From Flaccisagitta enflata (lineage: Eukaryota; Chaetognatha; Sagittoidea; Aphragmophora): a DNA stretch of 64,000 nt. A program made the position numbers and the translations under genes. The notes under the pieces were generated by a model. It was not told the DNA's origin. It ran no database searches and was given only the letters and a program-made list of their open reading frames with translations. The stretch is from the NCBI GenBank assembly GCA_965153355.1, contig OZ231126.1:57598001-57662000 (forward strand), given 5' to 3'. Numbering within the stretch: the first letter of the stretch is position 1; each line of letters begins with the position of its first letter. Below, in pieces: positions 1 through 11,997 of the stretch.

Positions 1-280
1 ATGTCGGCTCTACCTTGTAGTATATTCTTTATGTTTAGATAGTAAACTAGATAGTGAAAGAAAAAATTTAGCTACTATCTAGATAGTAACAGCCATCAAC
101 TTGGATAGTAGCTCCAAAAATCATTTGGGGACACTGGTTTGAATTATAAGCATGCGGTTGAAGCGTGATGGCCGGATTTGAGGAGGATCGAAAAAGGTTG
201 ACCCAATTTTGAGGCACTCTTGTAAATGGTGAGGAATTTGAAAGAAATAAAAGACATAGGGAAAAATTGTTTAAATTTTT
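1..280. other. AT-rich stretch, no gene seen
   Basis: No coding or RNA gene was recognised. Positions 31-90 hold several copies of the short palindromic string CTATCTAGATAG, the same word found in the terminal repeats of the element at 19243-19833. This may be a remnant of a related element; no second end is visible. Confidence 0.4.
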
Positions 281-976
281 AGTCACGTGCGACGCGACTC
301 TACGCCCCGCTATGTCGGTCCGTCGGTCGGTTGGTCCCCTTTTTGAGCAGCGGCCCCGAAGGGGTTGATGACCTATGCTTCCACACACATATGGGTAATT
401 TTCTCCTCCTCCTCCTCTTCCTCCTCCTCCGTCATACCCCCCCTCCCCCCAGCCTCCAGGCCTATATCTCAGCCTGGAGGCCCATATCCCAGCCTCAAGG
501 CCCAAATCCCAGTCTTGAGGCCCAAATCCCACCCTCAAGGCCCGAATCCCAACCCAAAGGCCCAGATTCCGCTCCCTAGGGATTTGGGCCTCAGGACTGG
601 GATTTGGGCCTCGAGGCTGGGATATGGGCCTCCAGGCTGAGATATAGATATAGGCCTGGAGGCTGGGGGAGGGGTGGGGGGTGCGGAGAAGGAGGAGAAG
701 AAGGAGGAGGAGGAGAAAATTCCCCATATATGTGAAAGCATAGGTTATCAACCCCTTTAAGGCCGCTGCCCTGCTCCCCCTCAACTTCAACCACAACCTA
801 CTTAAGCAGGGCACGGTTACCGCTGACCATCTAACGCTTTTGCGACTATTACTTTTTTCGACATTTCTGTGCTTTTAGAGCTTACTGCTCCTGCCCAAAT
901 GCTCTAGTGACCTTCTCCAGCACTGCCCCTGCCTACCTGCACGCGACTGGGGTGGCCGTGTATCCGGCCTTGTTTT
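281..976 (+). mobile_element. HINE-like element split by a GP element
   Basis: It starts with an imperfect hairpin (AGTCACGTGCGACGCGACT) after a T-run, followed by a short GTCY tract. The far end has the inverted tag GCACGCGACT, the GGCCGTGTATCCGGCC hairpin and TTGTTTTT. The middle (345-850) is a GP element. The ACTTTTTT...CTCCTGCCCAAA segment that normally follows the GTCY tract resumes after 850, so the GP element sits within this copy. The layout matches Helentron-derived non-autonomous elements; that assignment is by architecture only. Confidence 0.7.
345..850. mobile_element. GP element (palindromic ends, tandem core)
   Basis: The ends are inverted copies of GGGCAGCGGCCCC-type sequence, each with its own internal palindrome, followed by CCTATG...CATAGG stems. 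The core holds about 20-bp units (GGCCCAAATCCCAGCCTCGA type). These run forward to about 575 and then inverted from about 580, so the whole element is a large foldback. Outside the right end, GCCCTGCT...AGCAGGGC forms another stem, followed by TACCGCTGACCATCTAACGC. No coding capacity was seen. Confidence 0.65.
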
Positions 977-1710
977 TATTCAAAGTATGTTATTTTTTAT
1001 TCAAGATATTTTTCTATGTTTTATAGTTACATATACATTTATTCTGTGATTCTACACTTCTAGAGTGTGGTTTCCTGGCAGTGATACATTCGGGTGTGTC
1101 AACATGCAAAACAATAATCCCTGAGAACATAACGCAAGGACATCATGGGGTTACTCATTTTAATACCTGCACTGTTTTTCTTTTTTCAAATTTCTGTCAC
1201 CTCCCCTTTTTTCAAAAACCCTGTTTTGCCCCTAATTTGCATAACTTTGTAATCATGTTATCAACTTTTCATCCTTTGCCTTGTTATAGTGGGTGTTCCA
1301 ATTACTTTTAAATGCTGCTATTCTCCTGAAAACTTTGCGGAAAAGTGTCTGGGTTAATCATATCAAATTCAATGAAACAGTAAATGGTCTTTTTTGGTTA
1401 GTCAATTTGTTTCTTGGCGAACGAGAGTGCAGACATTGCATTAGACTTTGATCACGAAAAAAACGATTGTCGATGGAATTTTGGAAAAAGGAAAACGGCG
1501 ATTGTTTTAAAATCAACAGCCCCCTCTTGAGTCAGCGTTATAGTCTCAAACTCAGTCATCACCCGTATTTGACACACCTGAGTGATACATCGATGGCCAT
1601 TGATGCCCTTTGGTGATTAGTTGAATTTTGGTTACTCAATACTCAGGTAACAATCACTTGCCCTTATCTATTTTGGGTACACTTTATTGTTTTGGGTAAG
1701 ACTGTCTGTC

Positions 1711-1713
<3 letters not shown>
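977..1713. other. No feature recognised
   Basis: AT-rich unique-looking sequence between a HINE-like element and a (CT)n array. The short open frames have no recognisable motifs. Confidence 0.4.
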
Positions 1714-1776
<63 letters not shown>

Positions 1777-1930
1777 TTCTTCTCTCTTTATTTTTTTTAA
1801 GAGGAAGAAAGAAACAAAGAAGAAAAGAATGGAAGTAAGGAACATAGAAAGGAATAGAAGGAAGGAAAGACGGAATTGAAGGAAGGAAGGTAGGAAAGGA
1901 AGGAGGGAAAAAAAGAAAGAAGGAAAGAAT
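1714..1930. repeat. (CT)n microsatellite and purine-rich tract
   Basis: A CT dinucleotide run ends at about 1772. A GGAA/GAAA-rich tract follows to about 1930. Open frames across it are compositional artefacts. Confidence 0.9.
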
Positions 1931-2581
1931 GTGTTCTTATGTGGTGTGTGTAATTGTAAAACGGAGCACGCAACCGTTGGCCTGCTATTTTCCTTCTTAG
2001 TCCCGGATTCGTGTCTATTTAAAGCTGCATCCGTTTGTTGTTCCATCTGTCCGTCCCTCTGCCAGTCCTCCACGTTCAAGTTGATTAGTCTAATAATGCG
2101 CATTTTAGATGCTGTATTTGTGATAGTGTGTGTGTAGGGAAGTGTCTGCCCTTGCCCACCCACCCATCACCATAGTGAAACCCTGCACTTGTTTTTTTCA
2201 TGTCCGTCCTTGCACATCTATCCGCACAGGCCATTCATTCATAAAAAGCTTTATAAAGCATTAAAGCATTTAAAAAGTATTTAAAAAGCATCTAAAAAGC
2301 ATTAAAAAACTCATATCAATATTCCTAATTAGCTAGGCACACAAATCTTGATTTCTTTACTTTCCTCGCACACTTTTAATGTCGATCATGATTAAATTTT
2401 TGCTGTGTAATTTCGGGGGGTGTGTTTAAAAAAAAATGAAAAGGATTCGAATGATCCTTGTATTTATACCGGGCGGACCGAAACAAGTCGAAGGACGTTT
2501 TTCCCTCCCGACAAAGAACCTCTTCCAATACTCTTGGTTTAGAGGTCAGGGGCGCAAATTGCACATTCCCTATTTAGGAAA
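1931..2581. other. Upstream region of RBFA-like gene
   Basis: It contains a small tandem of AAAAAGCATTT-like units at about 2245-2310. No promoter element can be assigned with confidence. Confidence 0.3.
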
Positions 2582-4208
<1,627 letters not shown>

Positions 4209-4998
4209 CTACCCACGCTTGGCCCGGCGCACTGATTTGCTGACGACATGTCAAAATGTAAGAAGCACTTGAACACAAACATTCTTGATTTCTACATTCT
4301 ACTGTTCAATATGGACAATCTATAGATCTATGAACCAGGTTCTTGTGGAACTTCCAAGGCCTCAATTGTCAGTGGAAATTACATTAAAAGCTAGGGAAAG
4401 TTTTTTCAAAGTTTTCTTCACTTGTTAATTAGGTCATGTTGACAGCGACAAAATCACAGATATTAAAAAAAAAACAAAAAATCCATAGTTTTATCCATAC
4501 ACAGTATGAAAGTCAGGCAATCGCCGTTTGAAAATTGGAAATCCTCGTTAGAATTCAACTTGAATTATCAGACAAAGTATTCTGGGAAATTAGTGGAGTA
4601 ATTAATGTAATTACTTACATTTAAACGCACACATCTGATCAGCTCAGTTTGGACCATCGCGTTTGTAAATAGTGGAAATAGTAATTTGAATCTTTAAATG
4701 TACACGACCGCTATTTAAGTCTTATTTGTGAAGCAGTCACAATTTGCTATCCCAGCTTCATGATTTCTGAGGGGGTGAAGAACTGAAGCTGTTTTTACCA
4801 AAATGACAGACAGATGAGGTCATCAGTTCAACAGGAGTCACATGACGTCTCATCGAAATGCCAAGTTTAAGCAGATGAGCAAGCCATTGCTTGCAGCTTC
4901 TAAAACTAAATGGAAATCGTCATAGTTATGTGGTGCGGGCGTGTAAAGAATTGAGATACAAGCCAAGAAGGACGTCAATGAAAGTGATCCATCTTTTT
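4209..4998. other. No feature recognised
   Basis: AT-rich sequence downstream of the RBFA-like gene. No repeat-family member, open frame of interest or RNA gene was recognised. Confidence 0.35.
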
Positions 4999-5201
4999 AG
5001 TTGCGGACACGCAACTCAATGAGAGGTTTTTTTCCGTCCGTCGATCCGTCATTCCGTCGGTCCATCCATCAGTCGAAAAGAGGAAAAATGAGCGTCTTGG
5101 GTTCTTTGTGCATGTTAGTGTCTGGATTGGGGTGTGGGTGGGGGTTGGATGCCCATACCCACCCGTCCGCAACGATATTGTGACCCCGCGTCACTTGTTT
5201 T
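4999..5201 (+). mobile_element. HINE-like element, GTTGCG tag, GTGAC-type end
   Basis: The starting hairpin is AGTTGCGGACACGCAACT, followed by (GTCC/GTCG)n. The far tag GTCCGCAAC matches the hairpin arm. The terminal stem is GTGACCCCGCGTCAC then TTGTTT, instead of the usual GGCCG/CGGCC stem. The element ends nine bases from the stop codon of the minus-strand sulfotransferase, so it should supply that gene's 3' untranslated region. Confidence 0.7.
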
Positions 5202-5209
5202 CATGATCA

Positions 5210-6286
5210 TTAGTCTGCCCACAAAAACCTTTCGTCTCCCATCATTCTGGCCAACTCCTCATTGTGTTCGGCATAAAACTGCCTCAGCAATGCTTCCGTT
5301 TCGTTTTTCATGGGTCCGATGTTAACGTAACGGCGATTGGCGATGGCTTCTTTTTCCTTTCCCTGCGTATCCCGACTTTGCCGCGGAGATACGCCGAGAA
5401 AACCAAAAACTTCCTCCAGCGTTTCTTTCGTATGGGCCGCGTAATCCTCCAACCGCAAAACAAGAATCTGTTCACGGGGGAAACGCCTGAGCCATTCTCG
5501 AAGAAATACAGCGTACATGCCGATTCGGAGTCGCACGCTTGTGCTAGTCGCGCGTTTGGGCGAGAAAGGAGAGGCGACGTTGTTGAGTTCCGGCGCGTAG
5601 ACGCACGACGCCAGTGAGTGAGCGCGTCGGCATTCTCGAAACGTCTCGATGGATTTGACGACGCGACCGTGGAAATCCTCGACGGTCTTTTGAGATTTGA
5701 TGCGAAAGTAAAGATAGTCCGAGTAGAGCCGTTTCACGGGATCGCGAAGCATGACAATCAATTTGGCTGCAGGATGCAGGTGACGGAGATGCGAGGAGAT
5801 GAGTGAAGGGAGAGACACGGTGGACGCTTCGACTCTAGTTTGACTTTTCCTCAACTCATTGTCAGGTGACAGGCTCCAATTGAGGTAATTGAGCCATCCA
5901 TCGTTGTCCCACAGAAGAGACGCGGAAGCATCGACGATGATTTTCTCCGAATGATGCGCTTCCTCGGAAAAAGATTTGTCAACATCGTCCACAATTTTCA
6001 ACGCCGCCTCGTCGAACAAATCAACGTAGTGCCGAAACGACGCCGGTTTCAGCGGCGTCGTCGAGTTGAAGTTCTGCGGATGGAAGGCGCCGAATCTTTT
6101 TCGAGTCCACCAATGAGGCTCCTTCATGACGCCGGTCAGAATGTCCGGATGCCGAATCAATTTGGCGTACAAATCCGTCGTACCGCATTTCGGCATTCCG
6201 GCGAGGTAAAAATATGGCACGCAACGGAGACGACGTTGGAATGGTCGAGGGTCGTCGTCAGCTCCATTTTTGATCGAGAGTGGCTT

Positions 6287-6374
<88 letters not shown>

Positions 6375-6700
6375 ATTCGACGTCTCAACAATCTTTCGAA
6401 GCTTTTCCTCGCGCGACTGGAAGCGATTACGTATGGATTGTTATCATATGGATTAACGAAAACATCTGCTGAGCTCTCTTCTTCGTACCAACAAGGATTT
6501 TTCAGCGTTTTAGCGAAATTCCGCGGCGGGCGCGGAAACAAATCGGAAGCGGAAATCGAGTCCCGCGATGGAATGCTTCGATACGGAGCGGGATGCGGAG
6601 GCGCAAACGCGCGCGGGTTTTCAACGGCGATCAATGAAATGAGGTAGAGAAGGCAGAGGAAAAGACATGTTAATAACACGCAGCAATGTTTTCGTGACAT
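5210..6700 (-). CDS. CHST15-like carbohydrate sulfotransferase with polyglutamine insert
   Basis: A predicted type II Golgi membrane enzyme that would move sulfate from PAPS to a sugar of a glycosaminoglycan chain. Residues 1-5 are cytoplasmic, and about 6-26 (CCVLLTCLFLCLLYLISLIAV) form a signal anchor. A Pro-rich stem follows, then 29 consecutive glutamines at 110-138, then the catalytic domain. The 5'-phosphosulfate loop is FYLAGMPKCGTTDLY at about 164-178. The 3'-phosphate site is LRDPVKRLYSDY at about 318-329. Both match the CHST15/GalNAc4S-6ST group better than the smaller cytosolic families. The length of 496 residues is near the 561 of human CHST15. I chose the Met at 6700 because it places the membrane helix at the N-terminus; an in-frame Met at 6868 would add 56 polar residues. 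No intron is apparent. HINE-like copies of the same subfamily flank the gene on both sides. The acceptor sugar cannot be deduced. Confidence 0.8.
6287..6373 (-). repeat. (CAA)29 coding repeat
   Basis: An uninterrupted trinucleotide run read as 29 Gln codons (all CAA) in the sulfotransferase. It lies between the stem and the catalytic domain. Purity of the run suggests high mutability. Confidence 0.95.
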
Positions 6701-7054
6701 GCCGACGTAGACGATGGCTTGACACCATTTTTCGGAGGAAAAAAGCGATCTTAACTGAGTCTCGCTCAACTGAGAAGTTGAGCAGTATATGTCATATATT
6801 TTCATTTTTGATTTTAGTAACTGATGATATCCTGCATTTCTGAAAAGTTCATAAGAGCAGACTTTCATTTTTTTCCAAACAACATAAAATGTTCGTCAAT
6901 AGTTTCTCACTGGAGGCCTCTCGAAGAAGGTTAATTTTTTCCTTCGATTCATTTTCACACACATTTTCTGTCCCGATGACGTCTATACGTTGCGTTCATC
7001 ATTTCTGTCATTGAGAAATGAATTAGATGAGACTTAAGTTTTGGTGAGATAGTA
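6701..7054. other. Upstream region of the sulfotransferase gene
   Basis: AT-rich sequence between the chosen start codon and the upstream HINE-like element. No TATA box or initiator can be singled out. Confidence 0.3.
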
Positions 7055-7265
7055 AACAAGTGACGCAGGGTCACAATATCGTTGCGGACGGGTGGGCAGT
7101 GGCATTCAACCCCCATCCATACCCCAACCCCTACTTCACACTCAAAAAGTATCTAACATGCTGGTTTTTCCACTTTTTGACTCAATCATCACGCGCAAAC
7201 GGGCGAACCAACGGACGAACGGACGGACAAAGCCTCTACTAGAGTTGCGTATCCGCAACTGAAAA
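7055..7265 (-). mobile_element. HINE-like element, GTTGCG tag, GTGAC-type end
   Basis: Reverse copy beginning AACAAGTGACGCAGGGTCAC, with tag GTTGCGGACGGGTGGGC. It ends in (GGAC)n and the hairpin AGTTGCGTATCCGCAACT. The tag agrees in all three places. It has the same subfamily end as the copy at 4999-5201, in inverted orientation across the sulfotransferase gene. Confidence 0.7.
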
Positions 7266-7485
7266 AGAATGTGTAGAATTGAAATAAGGATGCGATGGCA
7301 ATATTTAGGTAACAAACTCACAGTTACGGTTGAATTTTTTTTCTTTCTGCCTTTTTCTCTTTCATGTTTTGTTAGACGTGCCGAGAGTAATTAACATCCG
7401 AACCGAGACGAAGTTGACTTCATTAATTTTTTTTTCAAATCGAAAGGCTGGTGGTGAATCTGAATAAATATAAGAGTAAACGGGT

Positions 7486-7486
<1 letters not shown>

Positions 7487-7542
<56 letters not shown>
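7487..7542. repeat. (GA)n microsatellite
   Basis: Pure GA dinucleotide run. Confidence 0.95.
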
Positions 7543-7547
<5 letters not shown>

Positions 7548-7589
7548 GAAAGAACGGAAGAAAGAAAGAAAAAAAGGTTAATCGGGAGA

Positions 7590-7945
7590 ATATTTATGAG
7601 CATAGCTGATCATCTGTGTGAGTGTTTTTCAGTATTCTAGCTCATTAGGCTCATTTAGCTCAATCTTTTTTTTTCTGATTTCAAATGAGATAATGAAAAG
7701 TTTTGATACAGTGAGCATAGCTGGTCGTCTGGTTGAGTGATTTGAGTGTTTTAGCTCATCTAGATCATTTGGCTCAGTTCTATTATTCTCTAATTTTCAG
7801 CGCAATCAATTCATACAATGGCTCTTGATTTAATCTAATGAATAAAAAACACTGCCGTGACTGAAGATAAAAGCTTGGCGAAAAGTGACCAATGCCTACG
7901 ACATTTTTCCTCACGGCGACAGCCGCCATTACTGGTAAACTAGTC
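7590..7945 (+). repeat. GCTCAT-tandem interspersed repeat with terminal hairpin
   Basis: About two copies of a ~115-bp unit (GAGCATAGCTG...TTTAGCTCAT). A unique segment and the end TTTTTTCCTCACGGCGACAGCCGCCATTACTGGTA-type hairpin at 7906-7938 follow. The same arrangement recurs at 41010-41547. The end hairpin (GGCGACAGCCGCC) also recurs, in altered form, near 11680, 38900 and 54465. Confidence 0.6.
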
Positions 7946-7967
7946 ATCCAAGGATCGCACATGGTCA

Positions 7968-8496
7968 GCGGTACCCGATGCCCTGCTTGGGGTGACCAAG
8001 TGAAGTAGTGGAGTGAGAGCAGGGCAGCGGCCCCAAAGGGCCGATGTCCTGTAGGACACAGGGGGGAATTTCCAGACGTCCTGAGGGGGAATATAGCAGG
8101 CTTAGGAGGTAATTGAGGCGGGTTTGAGGTCTGGGGGAAGATTTATGCCTGAAGATTAGATTTGAGGTCTGGGGGCAGGCCTTAGGCAGATTTGAGGCCT
8201 GGAGGGCTGATTTGGGGCCTGGAATGCTGATTTGAGGTCTGGAGAGCGGATTTGAGGCCTGGAGAGCTGATTTGATGCCTTGAGAGCTGATTTGTGGCCT
8301 GGAGAGCTGATTTGAGGCCCGGAGAGCTGATTTGAGGCCTGGAGGGCTAATTTGAGGGCTCAGAGGGCCTAAATCAGGCCTGAGAGTGAGGATATGAGGC
8401 CTCGTTGGCCAACCAGGGGGGGGGGACGGACGGACGGACGTATGGAAATTCCCCCCTGTGTCCTACAGGACATCGGCCCTTTGGGGCCGCTGCCCA
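7968..8496 (-). mobile_element. GP element, CCTGT-stem subtype
   Basis: It starts with ATGGTCAGCGGTACCCG and an outer stem GCCCTGCT...AGCAGGGC. Then comes GGGCAGCGGCCCCAAAGGG with CCTGT...ACAGG stems. The core has about 20-bp units (GATTTGAGGCCTGGAGAGCT type). The right end is the inverted copy and finishes with TTTGGGGCCGCTGCCC. No coding capacity. Confidence 0.65.
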
Positions 8497-8988
8497 AAAA
8501 GGAAAGAGGTGGAAAGATACATTGAAAAAAGAAACAGAACGAAAGATAGAAAGTTGAGTTGCAGGAGCAGAAGGAAGACAGGAAGAAAGGTAGACAGGAA
8601 GGGAGAAGGATGAAATAAAGGAAAAAAGTGAAAGAAAAGAGGACTAGGAAAATGCGGAAACCCCACCTTTAGTTCAGCCCTCGTCCGTACTAGCATTAAA
8701 TTCCCTCATAAGCATAATTGTAATCACTCTCCAAATAAGTACTGCGACATGCATGGAACGAGAGTTCATTTTCAACTTATTAGACATGATCATTCATTCT
8801 TACATGACGACTTTCTCATTATAAATTGCTTCTAAATTTCTTTAAATCAATAGATTTCAAAATGTATACCTTTGGCGTTGCCTGGAGCCGATTATTCAAT
8901 ATTTTATAATTTTCAAATCAATGCAACACCGCACATGTCAAATTGTATTTCTCTTGTCGTCGACGCTTTGAAAATTTAGGATTAAACC

Positions 8989-8992
<4 letters not shown>
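8497..8992. other. Purine-rich then unique sequence
   Basis: 8497-8640 is GAAAG/GGAAG-rich. The remainder to 8992 is AT-rich with no recognised feature. Confidence 0.4.
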
Positions 8993-9068
<76 letters not shown>

Positions 9069-9092
9069 AAGAAAGAAAGAAAAAAAAAAACT
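8993..9092. repeat. (AG)n then (AAAG)n microsatellite
   Basis: AG dinucleotide run grading into GAAA units and an A-run. Confidence 0.9.
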
Positions 9093-9149
9093 CGGTACAA
9101 ATGAATGAATCAATGAGGTCTTTTGTTTTACCTACTTTCTAAGCGGGTT

Positions 9150-9390
9150 TTTATTTTGGGTTAGGGGTAGGATAAGGGTTAGGGATGGGGATGGTTTTAT
9201 GGTTGGGGCTAGCGTAAGGGCAAGGTGAGGGTTTGGTTTTATACATCACAACCCACTTCTGCTCGACTTGAAGCTTCACCCTAGCGTGAAAACCCGAAAA
9301 AAATCTAAAGATTTGAATCGTTTTGGAAAAAAAAATTGAATCGTTTTGGAAAAAAAAATTGAATCGTTTTGGAAAAAAAAATTCCATAAC
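9150..9390. repeat. G-rich tract and 25-bp tandem
   Basis: 9156-9240 is a degenerate GGGTTAG/GGGATGG tract. 9317-9383 holds three copies of a unit made of an A-run plus TTGAATCGTTTTGG. No gene was seen. Confidence 0.7.
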
Positions 9391-9450
9391 CTCTTTAAAA
9401 GGAAGAAAAAGAATGAAAGAAAGAAAAAAGAAAAAATGAAAAAGGAAGAA

Positions 9451-9610
9451 AACAAGGCCGGATACACGGCCAATACCAGTCGCGGGATGGGTGGGCAGGG
9501 GCGGAAATGCGCGTTTTAACACTTTCCAACTCGATCACCACGGGCCAACGGACCAACGGACGGACGGACGGACAAAGCCTCTTATAGAGTCGCTTGTCCG
9601 CGACTAAAAA
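9451..9610 (-). mobile_element. HINE-like element, complete short copy
   Basis: AACAAGGCCGGATACACGGCC, then tag AGTCGCGG, GGGTGGGCAGGGGCGG, a GATCACC segment, (CGGA)n, and hairpin AGTCGCTTGTCCGCGACT followed by AAAAA. It is a compact reference copy for the family. Confidence 0.75.
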
Positions 9611-9747
9611 TGAAAAAGAAAGAGAAAAAGACAGAAAGACGTTAAGACGTAATGAATGGTAGATTGGTAGAAACTGGCTAAGAATCAAGGATGGATAAGG
9701 ATGTGCACGTTTAGCAGAGGTCGCGAATGTACATGAGGTAAAAACTA

Positions 9748-9990
9748 AACAAGGCCAGGTTATGGCCAATGGGTGTGCCTCGCTTAATTAAGAATTTGTG
9801 AATCAACGTTTTGAATGAATGAATAAAGGAATGAATGAATGAATGAATGAAAATGAATTTGGTAAGGCATGAGAGGGGATAGAAATGAAGAAATACATCA
9901 GAATCAGCCGTTTTGCACATTTCTAACGTTTGCGTTACCGACCGACCGACAGACGGACATGACCTCTTATAGAAGTGCGAGGACGCACTT
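9748..9990 (-). mobile_element. HINE-like element, AGTGCG tag variant
   Basis: It starts AACAAGGCCAGGTTATGGCC and carries a short (GAAT)n core near 9815-9855. It ends in (CCGA)n and the hairpin AAGTGCGAGGACGCACTT. Both stem arms differ from the common AGTCGCG/CGCGACT form yet still pair. The left tag is degenerate. The next copy begins immediately. Confidence 0.6.
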
Positions 9991-10184
9991 AACAAGGTCG
10001 TATACATACACGGCTACTGAAGTCGCGTGTGGGTGGGCAGGGGAAGTGATAAAAAAGATTTTTCAAGCAATTGGGCAGGAGCAGTAACGCAAAAAACGTA
10101 TACGCCAAAAAAAGCTAACGCGGACCAACCGACAGACCGACGGCCATAGCGGGTCATAGAGTCGCGTAGCACGCGACTAAAAAG
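9991..10184 (-). mobile_element. HINE-like element abutting the previous copy
   Basis: It starts AACAAGGTCGTATACATACACGG, with tag AGTCGCGTG. Its hairpin is AGTCGCGTAGCACGCGACT then AAAAAG. It joins head to tail with the copy ending at 9990, with no spacer. Confidence 0.7.
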
Positions 10185-10385
10185 TAGCCGACATACCGAC
10201 GCGCCAACACGGCAGGTAGAAATATCGAGACAGCTGTAACCTGTATTCGACTTCGCGTTCCCCACTTTTGCAATATTCATATGGCCTACAAAAACCCACG
10301 TGCAATAAAAATCGAATTTGCCGCTTCTGGGGAAAAAGGGGAAACGTAAAAGATGGTTTTAGTTTCGCTTTCACAGGCGGCCGTA

Positions 10386-10390
<5 letters not shown>

Positions 10391-10443
<53 letters not shown>
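10391..10443. repeat. (AG)n microsatellite
   Basis: Pure AG run. Confidence 0.95.
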
Positions 10444-10445
<2 letters not shown>

Positions 10446-11019
10446 ATATACCGTATTACAGAAAGGGAAAAAATCGTATGAACCAAGTCGGTCGTCAAAC
10501 TCAAATGATGAAAAGGAAGAAAGCCTCGAAAGTGGGTTAGAATTTCGGCTTTCTATTTCTCCACGTGTATATTTGGATAAGAGGAGGGAATAAAACAGTG
10601 ATTCTTTGTTTGTTCGCACCCGGGTCACGACAAACGTCCGAGAGGGGGGAGGGAGCTGGAAATAGAAACCGTTTCTTAATTCTCACACAAATCCTCGCGG
10701 AATTTTGTACCTTTCCGAAGATCGTTTGATAAGCATGCGTTAAGTATGAATTGGAGGGAGAAAAGTAAGAGTGGGAGCAAATGTAAAATACGACTGTTGC
10801 CTCTGGACCATTAAAACCAGGGATGCAACGATGCGTGCTATTCCATACACTGGTAGAATGGTAGTGAGCGGAATCGAGATCAAGGTAACATTTACTGCGT
10901 TCTCTCTGTTGCTCGAGAAACGGTGGGCCAGCTGTATAAATTATGTTCACACCTTGTAACCTTGATTTTTTGATGCGTCCTTCAGGAACGCATCTCGATA
11001 AGTCGGGGTGCGAACAAAG
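10444..11019. other. No feature recognised
   Basis: Unique-looking sequence. Short open frames on both strands have no recognisable motifs. Confidence 0.35.
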
Positions 11020-11572
11020 ACAAAATTTGATTTTCAGTCACAATAAACTTATTGGAAAAAAAGTTGAAGAATACTTTCGGCTTTTTGAGACCTACGGCGG
11101 AAATCAATTTTCCCTTTTTCTCATAAGTGGTTTGGGGAAGTTGATCAATTTTGGGGGCCAAATGGGACTACGCATGAAATTAATAGCTAAGAAAAAGCTA
11201 AATCTCCTCTTTCAGATAATGCCAAGCAGAATTCTGTGCGATTGATAGTTTCGGAGCTATGATTTTCTGAATCTTTTTTTATTTTTTCGCATTTTTCACA
11301 TTTTTCCCAAAAATGAAGAATTAAGGTATTGAAGTTTATTTGAACTTTAAATTGTCCCAGATGATGATTGTGCATGCTGGCAGCAAAGTCTCTCACTCTT
11401 TTGGTTGTAAAATCTACAAGAGGCTTTGTCCATCTCTCCGTCAGTCCATTCGTGGGTCTGTTGCTCCATAAGTCTATCCAGTCAAAAGTGGAAAAACAAG
11501 CATTCTCTCGCTGTCTCTCTCTCTGTGTGTCATTTTCTGTCTGTCTGTCTGTCTGTCCATCCATCGTCTGTC

Positions 11573-11651
<79 letters not shown>

Positions 11652-11712
11652 TTCTCTCAGCATTTACCATTTTTTTCCTACGGCGATTAGCCGCCTTTAT
11701 TGGTATTTAGCT
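11020..11712 (+). repeat. Interspersed repeat with microsatellite and hairpin end
   Basis: 11020-11290 resembles 37720-37960 and 40700-40940. The shared strings include GCCAAGCAGAATTCT and ATGATTTTCTGAATC-like segments. A (CT)n array at 11575-11642 follows, and then an end hairpin CGGCGATTAGCCGCC near 11680 with TTTATTGGTA. The same order (shared segment, tandem tract, hairpin end) is seen at 37720-38937 and 40700-41547, so I treat these as copies of one element. Confidence 0.55.
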
Positions 11713-11997
11713 ATCTAAGTAGGTGGTAAGTTTTTAAATCAAAATTTTATACTCCTGATTTTTACAAGAATATTATTGAATAATTACCAAACAAAAAGTT
11801 TCTATTGTAAATCCATAAGCACTAAAGTTATCCAAAAAAAACAAGAAAATTTTTCCTGAAATAAGGAGGAAAAGTTGTTGGGTAAAATAATAATTCTGCT
11901 TCTGAATGCAAATTTTGCATTTCTAAACACATGGCCCTCATCTTATAAGTTTTTAGAAACACCCCATATTTTTGAAAATGATAATTTTTGAATCTGT

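Noticed and set aside
5951-6647. Plus-strand frames with poly-Leu or poly-Cys
   Set aside because: Antisense shadows of the CAA run in the sulfotransferase gene.
8100-8400. Regular ~20-bp repeats in GP cores as a CRISPR array
   Set aside because: Units are contiguous and degenerate without unique spacers, no cas genes, and the genome is eukaryotic.
9156-9240. GGGTTAGG-rich tract as telomeric sequence
   Set aside because: Irregular, short and internal. No regular TTAGGG array.
10943-11245. 100-residue frame at 10943-11245
   Set aside because: It overlaps an interspersed repeat also present near 37720 and 40700, where the frame is not kept.
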